64,000 nucleotides of DNA from Spirogloea muscicola (lineage: Eukaryota > Streptophyta > Zygnematophyceae > Spirogloeales > Spirogloeaceae): contig WELB01000065.1 in NCBI GenBank assembly GCA_009602725.1, forward strand, positions 448,243 to 512,242, read 5' to 3'. Of this stretch, positions 1 to 9,927 are shown piece by piece. Positions within the stretch are counted from its first letter, which is position 1. Each line of letters begins with the position of its first letter. Under the pieces are notes generated by a model that was not told the DNA's origin, did no database searches, and saw only the letters and a list, made by a program, of their open reading frames with translations. Position numbers and translations under genes: made by a program.

Positions 1-126
1 CGGCGGAGTGCCTCCTTCCCTGCCTCGAGCTACTCGGACCTGATGTTGCTCACTCGCGGGTACTGAGCTTCCCTAGTATGTTGTCGTGATTGGTAGAGTA
101 GAGGAGTCCTTCCTCGGCTTCTCATT

Positions 127-206
127 CTTCGGCTTTGGACATTGTCCATTCTTTTTGGGCTGGCTTTGCCAGCCCCTCTTTCTTTATGGGCGAGCCTTCT
201 TCCTTA
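127..206 (+). repeat. Dispersed hairpin repeat, copy 1
   Basis: This stretch of about 80 bases recurs almost unchanged at 518-595 and, reversed, near 24420-24495 and 27070-27135. Its landmark is the perfect palindrome GGCTGGCTTTGCCAGCC, preceded by TTGTCCATTCTTTT and followed by ATGGGCGAGC. Looser relatives occur near 2935-3110, 8640-8700 and 22400. No protein is recognisable in it. It may be part of a SINE, a MITE or an LTR tail. The repetition is seen directly; the element class is unknown. Confidence 0.7.
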
Positions 207-517
207 GGAGAGCTTTTCGCCTTTTGTCGTTTGGAGATTGTTCGTCTTGTCCACTGCTTTTGTGAGGTCGTGTATTCTTTCTGGGCTAGCTTCGGCTGTC
301 CTTTCACTTTCAAGTTCATTCCTCATGGGCTGGCCAATAACCACATCCATCCTACCCAAAGCTCTGAGATTGAGCCTCTCTGATTTGCGGCTGCTTAGCA
401 GGGGTTACTGAGTGATTTGCAGCTGCTTTCTTTCTTTGTGTGCTTTGTTTTCTGAGAGCGCTTCTGCTCTTCTAGTGTTTTGCAGTATTCTGTAGTGTAG
501 TCCTGTGTCGCACTTCT

Positions 518-595
518 TTCTTTGGCTTTGGACTTTGTCCATTCTTTTTGGGCTGGCTTTGCCAGCCCTCCTCCTCTATGGGCGAGCACTTTCAT
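518..595 (+). repeat. Dispersed hairpin repeat, copy 2
   Basis: This is a second direct copy of the 127-206 repeat with the same GGCTGGC-loop-GCCAGCC palindrome and the same flanking words. It lies immediately before the copia relic. The bases between the two copies (207-517) contain a weaker third match near 250-310 and otherwise nothing I recognise. Confidence 0.7.
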
Positions 596-599
596 TCTT

Positions 600-1040
600 C
601 TTGCCTTTCACTGCAATACCTGCAAACTGCTTGCATGTACATGTCCTCCTCTAGATCCCCATTCAAGAAAGCACTGCATGGGCTTAAACAGGCGCCCAGG
701 GCCTGGTATGCACAGATTCATAATCTCCTGATGTGCCGAAGGCACAGGAGATCTGAGGCTGATCACAGTGTGATGTGAGGGGCACATGCGAGAGTGGTTC
801 TGGCACTGTATGTTGATGATCTGATTTTACTGGGAGACTCGGCTAATGAAGTGGAAAGAGTAAAGCAAGAGCTGAACAGTAAATTCAAGAAGGAGGATCT
901 TGGGCCTTTGGATTAATTTAGTATCCAAGCCAAACGACATAGAAGCAGAAAGGAGTTGACATTGAGTTTGTCAAAGTACATGACTGAAGTCTTGGACAGG
1001 GTTGGTATGCAAGACTGCAACCCTCTCTCGTGGTTACCAA
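600..1040 (+). mobile_element. Ty1/copia reverse transcriptase relic
   Basis: Short peptide runs typical of copia reverse transcriptase are visible, such as KALHGLKQAPRAWY near 670-710 and ALYVDDLILLGDS near 805-845, followed by text resembling the end of the RT domain. No LTR or other domain is attached. It is an old broken fragment with several breaks and cannot be functional. Confidence 0.8.
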
Positions 1041-1795
1041 GCTTCCATCTGCAGTAGTCTCGTGTCGTAGCTACGGCGGTACATCACAAGAATAGGTTAC
1101 CCACCTGTGCAATTAAAGACATGACACAACAACAAATCTGGACAGGCAGGAAGCATACAGTGGCTCATCTTAAAGGTTTCTGATACCATGACACTGTTCC
1201 TGCTCTGGCTGCTCCTGATGTTGCTCTTGTCGTTCACGTACCTCAGCCATCACTTCTTATCTCCTCCACGTAGAGTCCTCCATTGCACGTCTGAGGCCCC
1301 GCGGTGCTCCCGTGCGCCCTAGCCATGGCTGCCACCCACCTTGGGTGAGGGCGGAGCCTGTGCTGTCTGTTTAACTGGCTGTGTGTGATCTGTCTGCCAC
1401 CACGAGCGCATCTGCATCCATGCCGCCGCATCAAGGGCGGTCTGCTGGGCCCGTGGAGAAGGGCAAACGTCCGATGGAGGGCTCTGACTGGAGAAATCAA
1501 GAATCTGCGAATGCTGATTGCAGCAGACAGAAGCAGGCACAGGAGCAGCCAGAGCAGGACAATTATCAGGTTATGGGCTCACCACGCTTCTGCTGCGCTC
1601 CTGCCTGTCGCTCAAGGCAGTCAGCCCACTGACTGCCTTGAGCGGGGGCCCGCAGGCCGTTGCTGGCAATCTTTGCAGTTGGATGCACCAATAAGCTTTG
1701 ATTGCCAATTTGTATTGTCTAGCTTGTTCAGAACCATTTGCTCTGGTTGAGGCAAAAATGAAAAGATCTGAAAGTGCTGATTACAGCAGACAGGA
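1041..1795. other. Unassigned stretch with a third copy of a foldback arm
   Basis: I recognise no gene here. Around 1525-1580 the text AGCAGGCACAGGAGCAGCC and its surroundings repeat the outer arm of the foldback that follows, and 1198-1216 carries a partial reverse match. The rest of the stretch is unassigned. Confidence 0.5.
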
Positions 1796-2176
1796 GCAGG
1801 CACAGGAGCAGCCAGAGCAGGACAACCATCAGGATATGAGATGGTGGCTACAGCATTGAGGTTCTGGGTATGGATCGAGGTTGGCATCAGGACAGGGATT
1901 GGGATAGGTTGGCAGTATGTTCTGGCCAGAGTTTAAAAAGAGGAGATTAAGGAACACTCTAGTGGTCAAGGCAGTGGGCTCGCCCGCCGGCAACCCCACT
2001 GCCTTCACCACTAGACTGTTCCTTCGTTTCCTCTTCTCAAACTCAGACCAGAACATACTGCCAGTATATGGTTTTGTCCCAATGCAAACCTCGATCCATA
2101 ACCAAAATCCCAATGCTGTAGCCACCATTCTCACAACCTGATACTCGACCTGCTCTGGCTGCTCCTGTGCCTGCTA
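1796..2176. repeat. Long foldback (inverted repeat), MITE-like
   Basis: Two arms of roughly 180 bases are reverse complements of each other with scattered mismatches. The left arm is about 1796-1979 and the right arm about 1995-2176, separated by a loop of about 15 bases. The outer ends are CAGGCACAGGAGCAGCC and its complement. The inner ends pair AAGGCAGTGGG with CCCACTGCCTT. There is no coding potential. A foldback MITE or a nested inverted duplication would look like this. The symmetry is seen directly; the class is inferred. Confidence 0.8.
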
Positions 2177-2264
2177 CGTAGGTAGTGATTCACCGGCAGA
2201 CCTTGATTAGCCTAAAGAAGGGGAGCGTAGTAACCCGACCCCTGTACACAGGCAACTAGGCGGT

Positions 2265-2540
2265 CAGGTCCTGATTGGGTTACGGACATGGGGGGTTTAG
2301 AAGCAAAACCCCTGCGTGGAGAAGCATTCGCGCATCTGCGCAGCGGAAGACTTGGCCCTGTGGCGCTGCCGTCAGGCAGCGTCTCCACCTCCTGGGCACC
2401 AGCCCGCAGCTAGCCCACCAAGCGCAAGCCAGCCACGGACGCGTCGCAGCGAGGCGGCAGCGATCTGCCAGCGACGGGCTGCGGCAGCAGGCAGCAGCAG
2501 GGCTGCGCTGCTCTCTGGCTTCAGGTGTGCCTGACGAGTG
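2265..2540 (-). mobile_element. Old LTR-like piece (family H)
   Basis: Read on the minus strand, 2336-2385 contains the same GC-rich hairpin core and CTTCCGCTGCGC word found in LTR families A, B, C and F. Around it are further LTR-like words such as GGTTTAGAAGCAAAACC and GGGCTGCGGCAGCAGGCAGC. No partner LTR or internal domain is seen. It is probably an eroded solo LTR. The boundaries are approximate, and 2541-2770 beyond it is unassigned. Confidence 0.5.
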
Positions 2541-2771
2541 GGCACACGGTCTCTGGCGCATCGGTTGTGCAACTGAAGGAGGCACGCAGCGGCGCTGCGG
2601 CGCTTCGGATGCAGAACTGCCGCGACACCAAGCGGCGTCTAGCACGGACGGTACCGGCCCACCTGGAGCCACTAGGTTCTTGGAACCTCCGAACCTTGTC
2701 AAAGCTCTCTCTATTCTGAATTGTCTCCGTATTATGTAGCTTTGTTTAGTCTGCACTCGACTCTGCCTGAA

Positions 2772-2837
2772 CAATGTATTGGCTTGAATTGGCCTCCCTT
2801 TCAATTCATGCGCCCCGCGCGCCTTCTCTCTCTCTCT
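2772..2837 (+). repeat. 65-bp direct repeat, copy 1
   Basis: A block beginning CAATGTATTGGCTTGAATTG and ending in CTCTCTCTCT matches 7198-7266 in the same orientation at roughly 93 percent by eye. It contains CATGCGCCCCGCGCGCC followed by a CT run. The two copies bracket the phospholipase gene. No function is evident. Confidence 0.75.
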
Positions 2838-3694
2838 ATTCTGAATTGCATCTCCTGACTAGAGGTTGCTGAGAGTCCCCTTGCTGCCGAAGAGCTCGCA
2901 CTTGGCACCTTGCTTTCTGCACCATCCGGCTCCTTCGGACCTTGTCCATACCTTTGGGCTGGCCTCTCACAGCCACCAGTCAATCTGGCCGCGCCTTCCT
3001 TTCGGGCTGGCTTTTCACTGGCCTTGCTCCGACTTGGTCCACTAGCTTTCCGGAGTATACAGTGTCCGGCACCTTCGGACCGTGTCCATCTTCTTATGAG
3101 CTCCTTTTCAAAACACTTCGTTAGTGGACTCGCGAGTTGCTGCTCCTAATGGAGGAATGCTGGGTCAGGCTTGTTCACAAGCAAGCGGCTCCTGCACCTG
3201 ATAGTCCATAGACGCGCCATCATGATCTTTTTGTCCGAAGAAGACAGCCTCATCAAAAACATGCATGGTTACTGTGATGGCGCAGGCAGAGAGCTCCCAT
3301 TTTTCGGGAGAGTGCATTTTAGGCAATCTCAAAAATCAAATGAAAGAATGAACGTAATATTGGGTACACCCAAAGGATTTAGTCCAGTGGGCGTCAGTGG
3401 AGCATGCTGCGAGGCAGCCTGCACAGAAAGACGTTTCTGTGCTTAAGAGCCGACTGGATACTGCACGATTGTGGCACTAAGCAAAAGAACCTTACATTGA
3501 CAGGGCCCCCCCTGGTGGCTAAGTAGGCAAAGGATGAGTAACAGCTGTCATTAAGTATGCTACTCGGAGCTGCCCTGCGTCCCGTGTCACCCATGTTGAC
3601 ATGTAGTGCAGTGTGGCCTGCCTACAAGAGCAGACTTGCCATGTGAACTGCAGACTTGCGCAGACACAGAGGAGCTTGTAGCAGAAGAGACTTC
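2838..3694. other. Intergenic stretch downstream of the phospholipase gene
   Basis: Positions 2935-3110 hold loose relatives of the hairpin repeat (TTCGGACCTTGTCCA, GGGCTGGC). The rest has no recognisable gene. The last few hundred bases lie directly 3' of the minus-strand phospholipase stop codon and probably include its 3' untranslated region, which is an inference from position only. Confidence 0.45.
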
Positions 3695-6600
3695 TTAAGC
3701 AATGGGCTCGACAAGCTCAGATTCTTGACAACGCCTGTTTGCTGTCACCGGGTTGCATCTGGCAATCACGCCACCAGGCAGCTCGACAACGTATTGGGTG
3801 CCGAATGGGTTGGGGGCTTCCACTTTGGGATAATCTGTGGCCACGAGCTGGGCACCAGATGCAAGGGCCTGGTCTCTGCGACTGGTGTCGTTGTTGCGAG
3901 CCTGCACATTGCAATAGCAGACTTAGAGCAGCGCCAGCAATGCAGCAAAAATGGCATATCCAGGACCTGCTGTGGGACGCTGCACTGGCTCAGAAGGTGC
4001 TCACTTTTTGGGCGTAGCAGAATTGCCGATGACTTACCTCAACTGTATCAATGTCTGCACGAGTGAAGACAATCACATTCTGGCGTAACGTAGCGGTAAG
4101 GTTGAGTCCTTTAATGTCATCAATAGAGACCACAGCCCCATCTGGACTGCCTGGCTTGCTTGAACCAGTGAACATAAGCCTCCCCTGCACTAAGCAGCAT
4201 GACATCCAGAAGATGGCATTGGCATGCATCTTGCTGGCAAGGAAGGAGAATGACATGCATTTTACGCATCAAGTGATGCCTTACAGGCAATGCGCCATAA
4301 TTACCACACAATGGTGACTTGATGCAGCGTCATGAAGCTAACTACATACAGAGACAAGCAGTAGGTGCTTCTTGACGACCAGGGGCCACAGGCTACCTGA
4401 AATCACAGTGGTAATCAACACATCTACATCAAAGTACGTATGTCTGAAGATTGGACTTATCAAGACTCACTGGTTTACCTTGAGGATATTGGAGGCTGCC
4501 CTGTAGGTCTCAACCACTGAGTCAGGCACGAGTATGAAGATGAATTTGCCTGCCAGATTGCGCACTTTTGGCCAGCCATGTACTTGCACGGCACGTAATA
4601 AGGTAGAAGACCTGAGAGAGCTGAGACATTCTTGAGCCAGAGGCTGGGGAGTGCAAAGTAAGGAGCTGGCGCTGTCCAAGGAAGTGACACTGAGTAAGAG
4701 TACAAATATTGGACATCCTCTATCTGGATGAGGCATCGAAAAGGCCCGCACACTCCTTTCGACCCTTAGTAATGCTTGGCCTATGATGTTCAGGGAGATA
4801 CTTGATGCTTACTTTCCCCTGACAATGTCGGGCGTGAGAATCCTTGACTTTGGCATCACAGACAAAATCTCAAGCTCGAGAGCTCTCAAGACCTACACAT
4901 AGCAATGTTACAACTGTGCTGCTCAATCTGGCAGCTCGGCATGGCGTGATCATTAAGCACAACTATGTGCAAATTCTCAACTACTGAAAGAAGACACCTA
5001 CTGGCAACGAGAATGTACAAGGCAGCAACAGCAGAAACAGTCGTCACTCTGTTGTAGTTGGTGCTGCAGCCAATGCTCTGCTACACTAATCAGGCTAGGT
5101 GGGGATACAGACACCTACTCATGACTCTTTCAGCTTGTACAGAAAACAGTGGTAAGGATGTGAAGAGACACCTTAGCAGAAATGTTGAAGGGCGTGGCAG
5201 CATCGGGGAGTAATGAAGCCACCAGAGGCCCAGTACGCGGGCCTCCCAATTCCTCCAGGGTCTGCACCAGGTGGAGCAGTGGTCTAGCGTCTAGGATGTT
5301 CGTGAACGTACAGCAGTTCCAAGAAACCCGTTACAAATCCGGGCAAACTCAACTGGTCTGCATTTCACTTCAGGAGGGTGATGGTGTGCTCAATCGCAAT
5401 TTCTCACTTGAAACTTTGGTTCAATCTTGACCGAGATGGGAAGGTGGCCTGGATTTGCAACGGACCACTTTCTGTCACAGAGGACGTGAAGCAGTGCAAA
5501 GGCTGCAGTAGAAGCAGTCGTAGTTGCACAAATTCAAGACAAGCAACAGGACGTTGCCGAATTGCAGATAACAAGGAGAGCAGAGTCTGAAACAAAGAAA
5601 ACCATCCCACTTTCGTAAGTTTACCTCAATAAGCCTAGGCACTGCTTGAAACTAAGACAAGTTGTCCCGTAGTCAATGTCTTCAACATGCATAACCTTTG
5701 AGACATTTGACAGCGTGATACTCAGCAGGCGCCAACCAAGAAGCTACACTAGCAGCACATGCAGGCCAATAGACAGGGCACTGTGAAGAGCTGAAACCCA
5801 GCAGATGCAATATTGAGAGCATAGCGAAGGGGCTTGAACAAGCTCGTATACCTTAAAGCCAGGTCTGCGAAGAGATGGAGAACTGGAGAGCGACGTTTGA
5901 CCAATCAGCCGGAGGGCTGCTCGATTGGAGTATCGGCCTCCCTTGGGATCATAGTAGACCTGCCACACGAGGTGGAATGATTTTCAATGGTCAGATAATG
6001 AGATAGGTATTAGATTCCTAACGCTTATATAGCAAATCAGAGCAGGCCCAAGCAATGTGTGCAGCAGGCTAAATAGTACAGCCCCTGCTATGAAGTCCAC
6101 ACGGCGTTGCTAAAACGCTGGTGTCAATTAGCAATGACACCAGTCGCTTGTATTGACATAAATCTACAGGTTAAGCCCAAGATTGGTGTGGATTGAGCAG
6201 TACTGGGTTCTTCTGTGAGCACTTACGTCAAGTTCAAAGTTGCGAACACCACCCGCCAGCAGAAGCGGGATGGCCTTGTGTGTGTACTGCAGATGTCATC
6301 ACATATATCAGTGCTGAAAATTAGTAGCTAAGAGAGCATCCCTGCTTCTTCCTGCGAGACATTTGACTGCTTTCTCTGGCGGATTGATGTGCGATTAGGC
6401 AAGTAGATTGTAGTCGCGACCGCTTCATGGCAGTGGAAGCAATGAAGAAACTCCCAATTGTTGTCCAGCCTTTGCCAGCTTTCACACTAGCGTCTTGATT
6501 GGGCAGCCGCCTTTCCTAGCCCGGGGTACCTCTTACACAAGGCTCCTGGCGTCGCTGTCAGTGGCAACACGACTGGAGGCCGGGCAAGAGGCTGTGCGCA

Positions 6601-6993
6601 CCTGCCACGCCGAGGATTGCGGGAGGTATCGCTCGTAGAGGGACAGCAGCTCCGTCCCGGGCTGCAGCCAAGCAACATCGCTTCAAAGCTCACTTTAAGC
6701 TCGTGAGATAGCCGCAGCTAGCAGCTGTCAGGAAAAGGCCTCCAGCTGCGCAGCGCGCGGCGCTCGAGTCCAGCGCCCGAAGCGCTTCTGGCACGACGCC
6801 GCAGCCGCTGGATGGGCGTCCATCGCAAACGCCGTCGCCGGGCCGTCACCTGGACGTGGTACGAGTTGTGCACGCCGACGGTCTGGATGTGGTTGAGGCG
6901 CGCGCCCGCCGCCACGGCTCGTCCGCAGGTGGCGACGGTCATCAGAGCGGCGGCCAGGCAGGCCGGCATCAGGCGGCGCGGCGCCGTGGCCAT
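3695..6993 (-). CDS. Ca2+-dependent phosphoinositide-specific phospholipase C (PI-PLC-C1 family), ten exons
   Basis: The product should cleave the headgroup of phosphoinositides; the family has a PLC-like TIM-barrel fold. Coding exons on the minus strand: 6993-6850, 6286-6227, 5959-5852, 5695-5625, 5471-5408, 5261-5172, 4892-4813, 4611-4479, 4184-4038 and 3901-3695. Every intron is GT-AG and the phases agree, giving 367 aa. The start has the context GCCGCCATGG. Residues 1-30 look like a signal peptide, so secretion or vacuolar delivery is likely. Family landmarks are LNHIQTVGVHNSYH (34-46, active-site His region), GGVRNFELDVYYDPKGG, PGFKVMHVEDIDYGTTC, ANPGHLPISVKIEP, SRILTPDIVRG, GKFIFIL, GRLMFTGSS, TRADIDTVEARNND and the C-terminal GAQLVATDYP with FGTQYVVELPGG. 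Exon 1 to exon 2 is shorter than usual for the family, so a small extra exon may be missed between 6287 and 6849. The length is otherwise normal. Confidence 0.88.
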
Positions 6994-7197
6994 GGCGGCG
7001 CGGGGGCCTGGCTGTGGCCTGGGGAGCGCGCCACTCGGGGGGCCTGGGCGGGAATCAGAACCCGGGACCCGGGCCGCATGTGGCGGGCCCGCCTCCCCGA
7101 GTTCTGTTCATTGCCTTACCAGAGCCCTCGCCGCGGAGGAGCCCCATCGATTCTCGACGATCTTGGGCACCGACTGTTGACTGCACGCTTGTCGCCG
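6994..7197. promoter_or_regulatory. Upstream region of the phospholipase gene
   Basis: This short GC-rich stretch precedes the minus-strand ATG at 6993 and should include its 5' untranslated region and proximal promoter. I see no clear TATA box. The 65-bp repeat at 7198-7266 with its CT run lies just upstream. The assignment is inferred from position. Confidence 0.4.
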
Positions 7198-7266
7198 CAA
7201 TGTACTGGCTTGAATTGGCCTTCCCTTTCATTTCATGCGCCCCGCGCGCCTTTCTCTCTCTCTCTC
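7198..7266 (+). repeat. 65-bp direct repeat, copy 2
   Basis: This is the second copy of the block at 2772-2837, in the same orientation: TGGCTTGAATTGGCC, then CATGCGCCCCGCGCGCC, then a CT run. It lies about 200 bases upstream of the phospholipase start codon. Confidence 0.75.
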
Positions 7267-7349
7267 TTGTCGCCGTACGGCGGTAGCCATCTGGATCTGG
7301 CCGCCGTCGGTGCCGTTGTCGTAGATGAGCTTTTGGCACCCTGCCGGTG

Positions 7350-7690
7350 ATGGGCTTGTGGCGCTGGCGATGGACGTGGCAACAGAAATCGCGTCTGATG
7401 CCCATCCAGCTGGGGGCTGACGGTCGTCTCCATACTTGCCGCGCTGACCTGGTCGTCGATCCCGTCTCGGACGGGCTTCCCCACATCATTCGCGAACGTT
7501 GTGACTACCGACTCCGTCGACTCCCAACCCCACCAAATCGGCGACGGAAGCAGGGCACGCGGTTGGCAAGGCTGCCAGCGGTAAAAAGAAAAGAAAAGTG
7601 GAGAAGATGCGCGATGTGCGGATCACCCTGCCAGCGACCAGTTTGTGGTGCTGGCGCGCACGCGGAAGTCGACGTCGGTGGCTAGACCTT
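7350..7690 (+). pseudogene. Retroelement ORF tail fragment
   Basis: Peptide pieces such as MPIQLGADGRLHT and FANVVTTDSVDS match the minus-strand segment near 27530-27760 (VPIQLGAEGQLHT, FADVVTADCVDS). That segment belongs to the C-terminal part of a retroelement polymerase-like ORF. Only this tail is present here and several reading frames are needed to see it, so it is a dead fragment. The class (non-LTR or other) is uncertain. Confidence 0.55.
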
Positions 7691-7699
7691 CTCCAGCGG

Positions 7700-9308
7700 C
7701 TTGCACGGCGGGCCATCAATCGTCGGCAGGGACAGCAATATGAGCTGAGCGGCTAAAGCGACGCCGGGTCGCTTGCCAAGGTGTTGCGCATGCGGCTATA
7801 GAAGAAAGCAAGAAAGTGGCTCTCCCAAGGCGAGGGCTGTTAACAGCCAGCCCGAAACAATTGACGAATTCCGAAGGGTCCAAAAGCGTTTTCTTAAAGA
7901 TCGCACTTCTCTCTTTCTCAAAGCTTTCCCGGTAGGATGGTCACTTTGTAACCTCTAGTGAGGAGCCGCATATCAGAAAGACTAGCAGCCGGAAAGCGAT
8001 CCTCCGGAAGGCAATGCGGCTCTCCAGCTGCTTATGACTTCGGCTGCAGCCTCTGGCTGTAGACAAGGGACCCGCTACCCAGAGACTAGTATCTCTGATC
8101 TGACCACTTGACCACTTGAGTCGCTGTTTGCTTTACCGCTTTCCTGGCCCTTTCGAACTTTGTTCACTTTTTTCGGGCTGCCAATCACAGCCATCGCACT
8201 CTACTGGAAGAGTCATTCTTCCAACGGTCCCAGGCTCATGCAGTGCACTTGCGAGCAGGCCTCGCTTTGGCTGCTACTTCTGGATCTTGTCGGGGTGCCT
8301 CATTGTCAGCTGCAAGTTCTCCGAATTGCAGCTGCTGACTCGGGCTTACTAAGGTACTTCTTCTTACTGAGGTCCTATTCGCTATAGTCTCTTGCTGTGT
8401 GGATTTGACACGTTTCGGCCCTGTGAACCTTTTTCATTCTTTCTGGCTTTTCAAAGGACCCACTGCCTTTGGAGGATCTCACTTCTTTTTCCCGAGAAGC
8501 CTTCGGCCCGCTTTCTTTTCTCTTTCACAGCCATCACCTGCCTCCTTTTTGCACTACTGAGTGGTCCTTCCTCCCCCCGTACTGCCATAGCTTCTTCAGG
8601 CCCCTTCTTCTTCCCCCTGCTAAGAGTTTTTTGGCCCCTTCGACCCTTTGTCAATTCTTTTCGGGCTGGCTTTTCACAGCCCTTGCCCCCTTTGGGAGTG
8701 CCACTTCGTGCCAGGCGACTCCCTTTGGCTTAAAGGAGGCAGGCGATGGCTGTGAAAGGCCAGCCCAGGAGAAACTGGAGAAGGTCCGGAGGGGCCAGAT
8801 CGATGAAGCCATGGGAAACTGCGGCTTGATGGGTACTTGAGAGAGTTGCACCTGTGCCGTGCAGGGCGAGAGGTCAAGGCCAAGGGAACCTGACCCCAAA
8901 ACCGGAGAAGGCGGCGAGGCTGTTAAGGGCCCCACGTGAGAATGGATAAGGGCCAGACAACTTGCACTTAGGAAAGCAAATGTTTATAATCAGATAATTA
9001 GGGACTCGAAGAATTGTGACACTCGCTAATTGCAGATGTCTGTGGTCATTGACCATATTACTTACTGTCTATCGCCTATATCAAGTGTTTGTGATAATTG
9101 ACTAGTGTATTTTGTCGATTGAGCGTGCTTTCCATAATTAATGCATTGTAAAATTGGTTGGGTCTGATAATCCAGTAGGTATACTATAGCCACAGCGTCG
9201 CAGCAATGGGCAGCATTTGGGACCAGGCACCCAGTCTGGGTTCTTTGAACCCCCCCTGGAACGTATCAACGGATAGAAAAATGCATCCGAGATTGGATGC
9301 TAGATCGT
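7700..9308. other. Intergenic stretch with repeat traces
   Basis: No gene is recognised. Relatives of the hairpin repeat occur near 8150-8180 and 8640-8700 (TTCGGGCTGGCTTTTCACAG). About 8945-9180 is clearly AT-richer than its surroundings (for example TGTTTATAATCAGATAATTA), which suits ordinary intergenic DNA or a promoter zone. Confidence 0.45.
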
Positions 9309-9379
9309 TGCACCAGCCGAGAATCGAACTCGGGTCTGTACCGTGGCAGGGTACTATTCTACCACTAGACCACTGGTGC
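9309..9379 (-). tRNA. tRNA-Gly (anticodon GCC)
   Basis: Read on the minus strand this is a 71-nt tRNA. It has acceptor stem GCACCAG paired with CTGGTGC plus discriminator A, a D-arm/A-box TGGTCTAGTGGTA, anticodon loop CTGCCAC and T-arm/B-box GAGTTCGATTCTC. It closely resembles plant tRNA-Gly-GCC from memory. There is no intron, and no CCA is encoded. A run of five T for RNA polymerase III termination lies at 9281-9277, 27 bases past the 3' end. It is very probably functional. Confidence 0.95.
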
Positions 9380-9927
9380 TCCACAACACAGGCTGCGGCA
9401 CAAGCTAAATATGACCCGTAAGGGCGCCGCGGCCGGCTCCTCACCCCCGCTGCGCTGTCCCTCCGCGTCTGACATCCCCATCACATCTGATGACTTTCCT
9501 AACGCAGGCACCACTTAGATATAAGGGCGCCCTGTCTGCCCAGCCTGTGGCTCCGCTATCACCGTCATAAACACCCTCTGGCTGGCCTTCTGTATGCGCC
9601 TGGCTGGCCTTCACAGCCGCTCTCCTCCATACCAGCGGCCGCGCTTCTCATCTATTTCCCCCTCGCGTCGCAGCTGGCGCAGTGCGACGCGGCGGCGGCG
9701 GCGGCGGGGCCTCCGCGGGGCTGCTTCACACGCTCACGCCGCCGGCTCGCTGCCTTTTNGCCGCCGGCGCGGCGACGTGATTTGACGGCGCGCCGAGAGC
9801 CGCGCCCCTTTCTTCGCTCGTCGAGCAAGCCCCGCGCACCGGCCGACTTGAGGGCTGGCCCTCTCGGAACAAGAAGCAGCTCTTACCGAGGGGGCGAGGG
9901 CTGTGACGAGCTAGCTCGCTCGCCGCC
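9380..9927 (+). promoter_or_regulatory. Upstream region of the DUF639 gene
   Basis: The stretch becomes GC-rich and CpG-dense towards 9650-9900, with short GCG/GGC runs and one undetermined base at 9759. It presumably holds the promoter and 5' untranslated region of the gene that starts at 9928. No convincing TATA box is seen. Apparent open frames on either strand here are products of base composition. Confidence 0.4.

Noticed and set aside
6487-6693. Minus-strand frame in the first phospholipase intron, considered as an exon
   Set aside because: It lacks family motifs and suitable splice sites in phase 0, so I did not include it.
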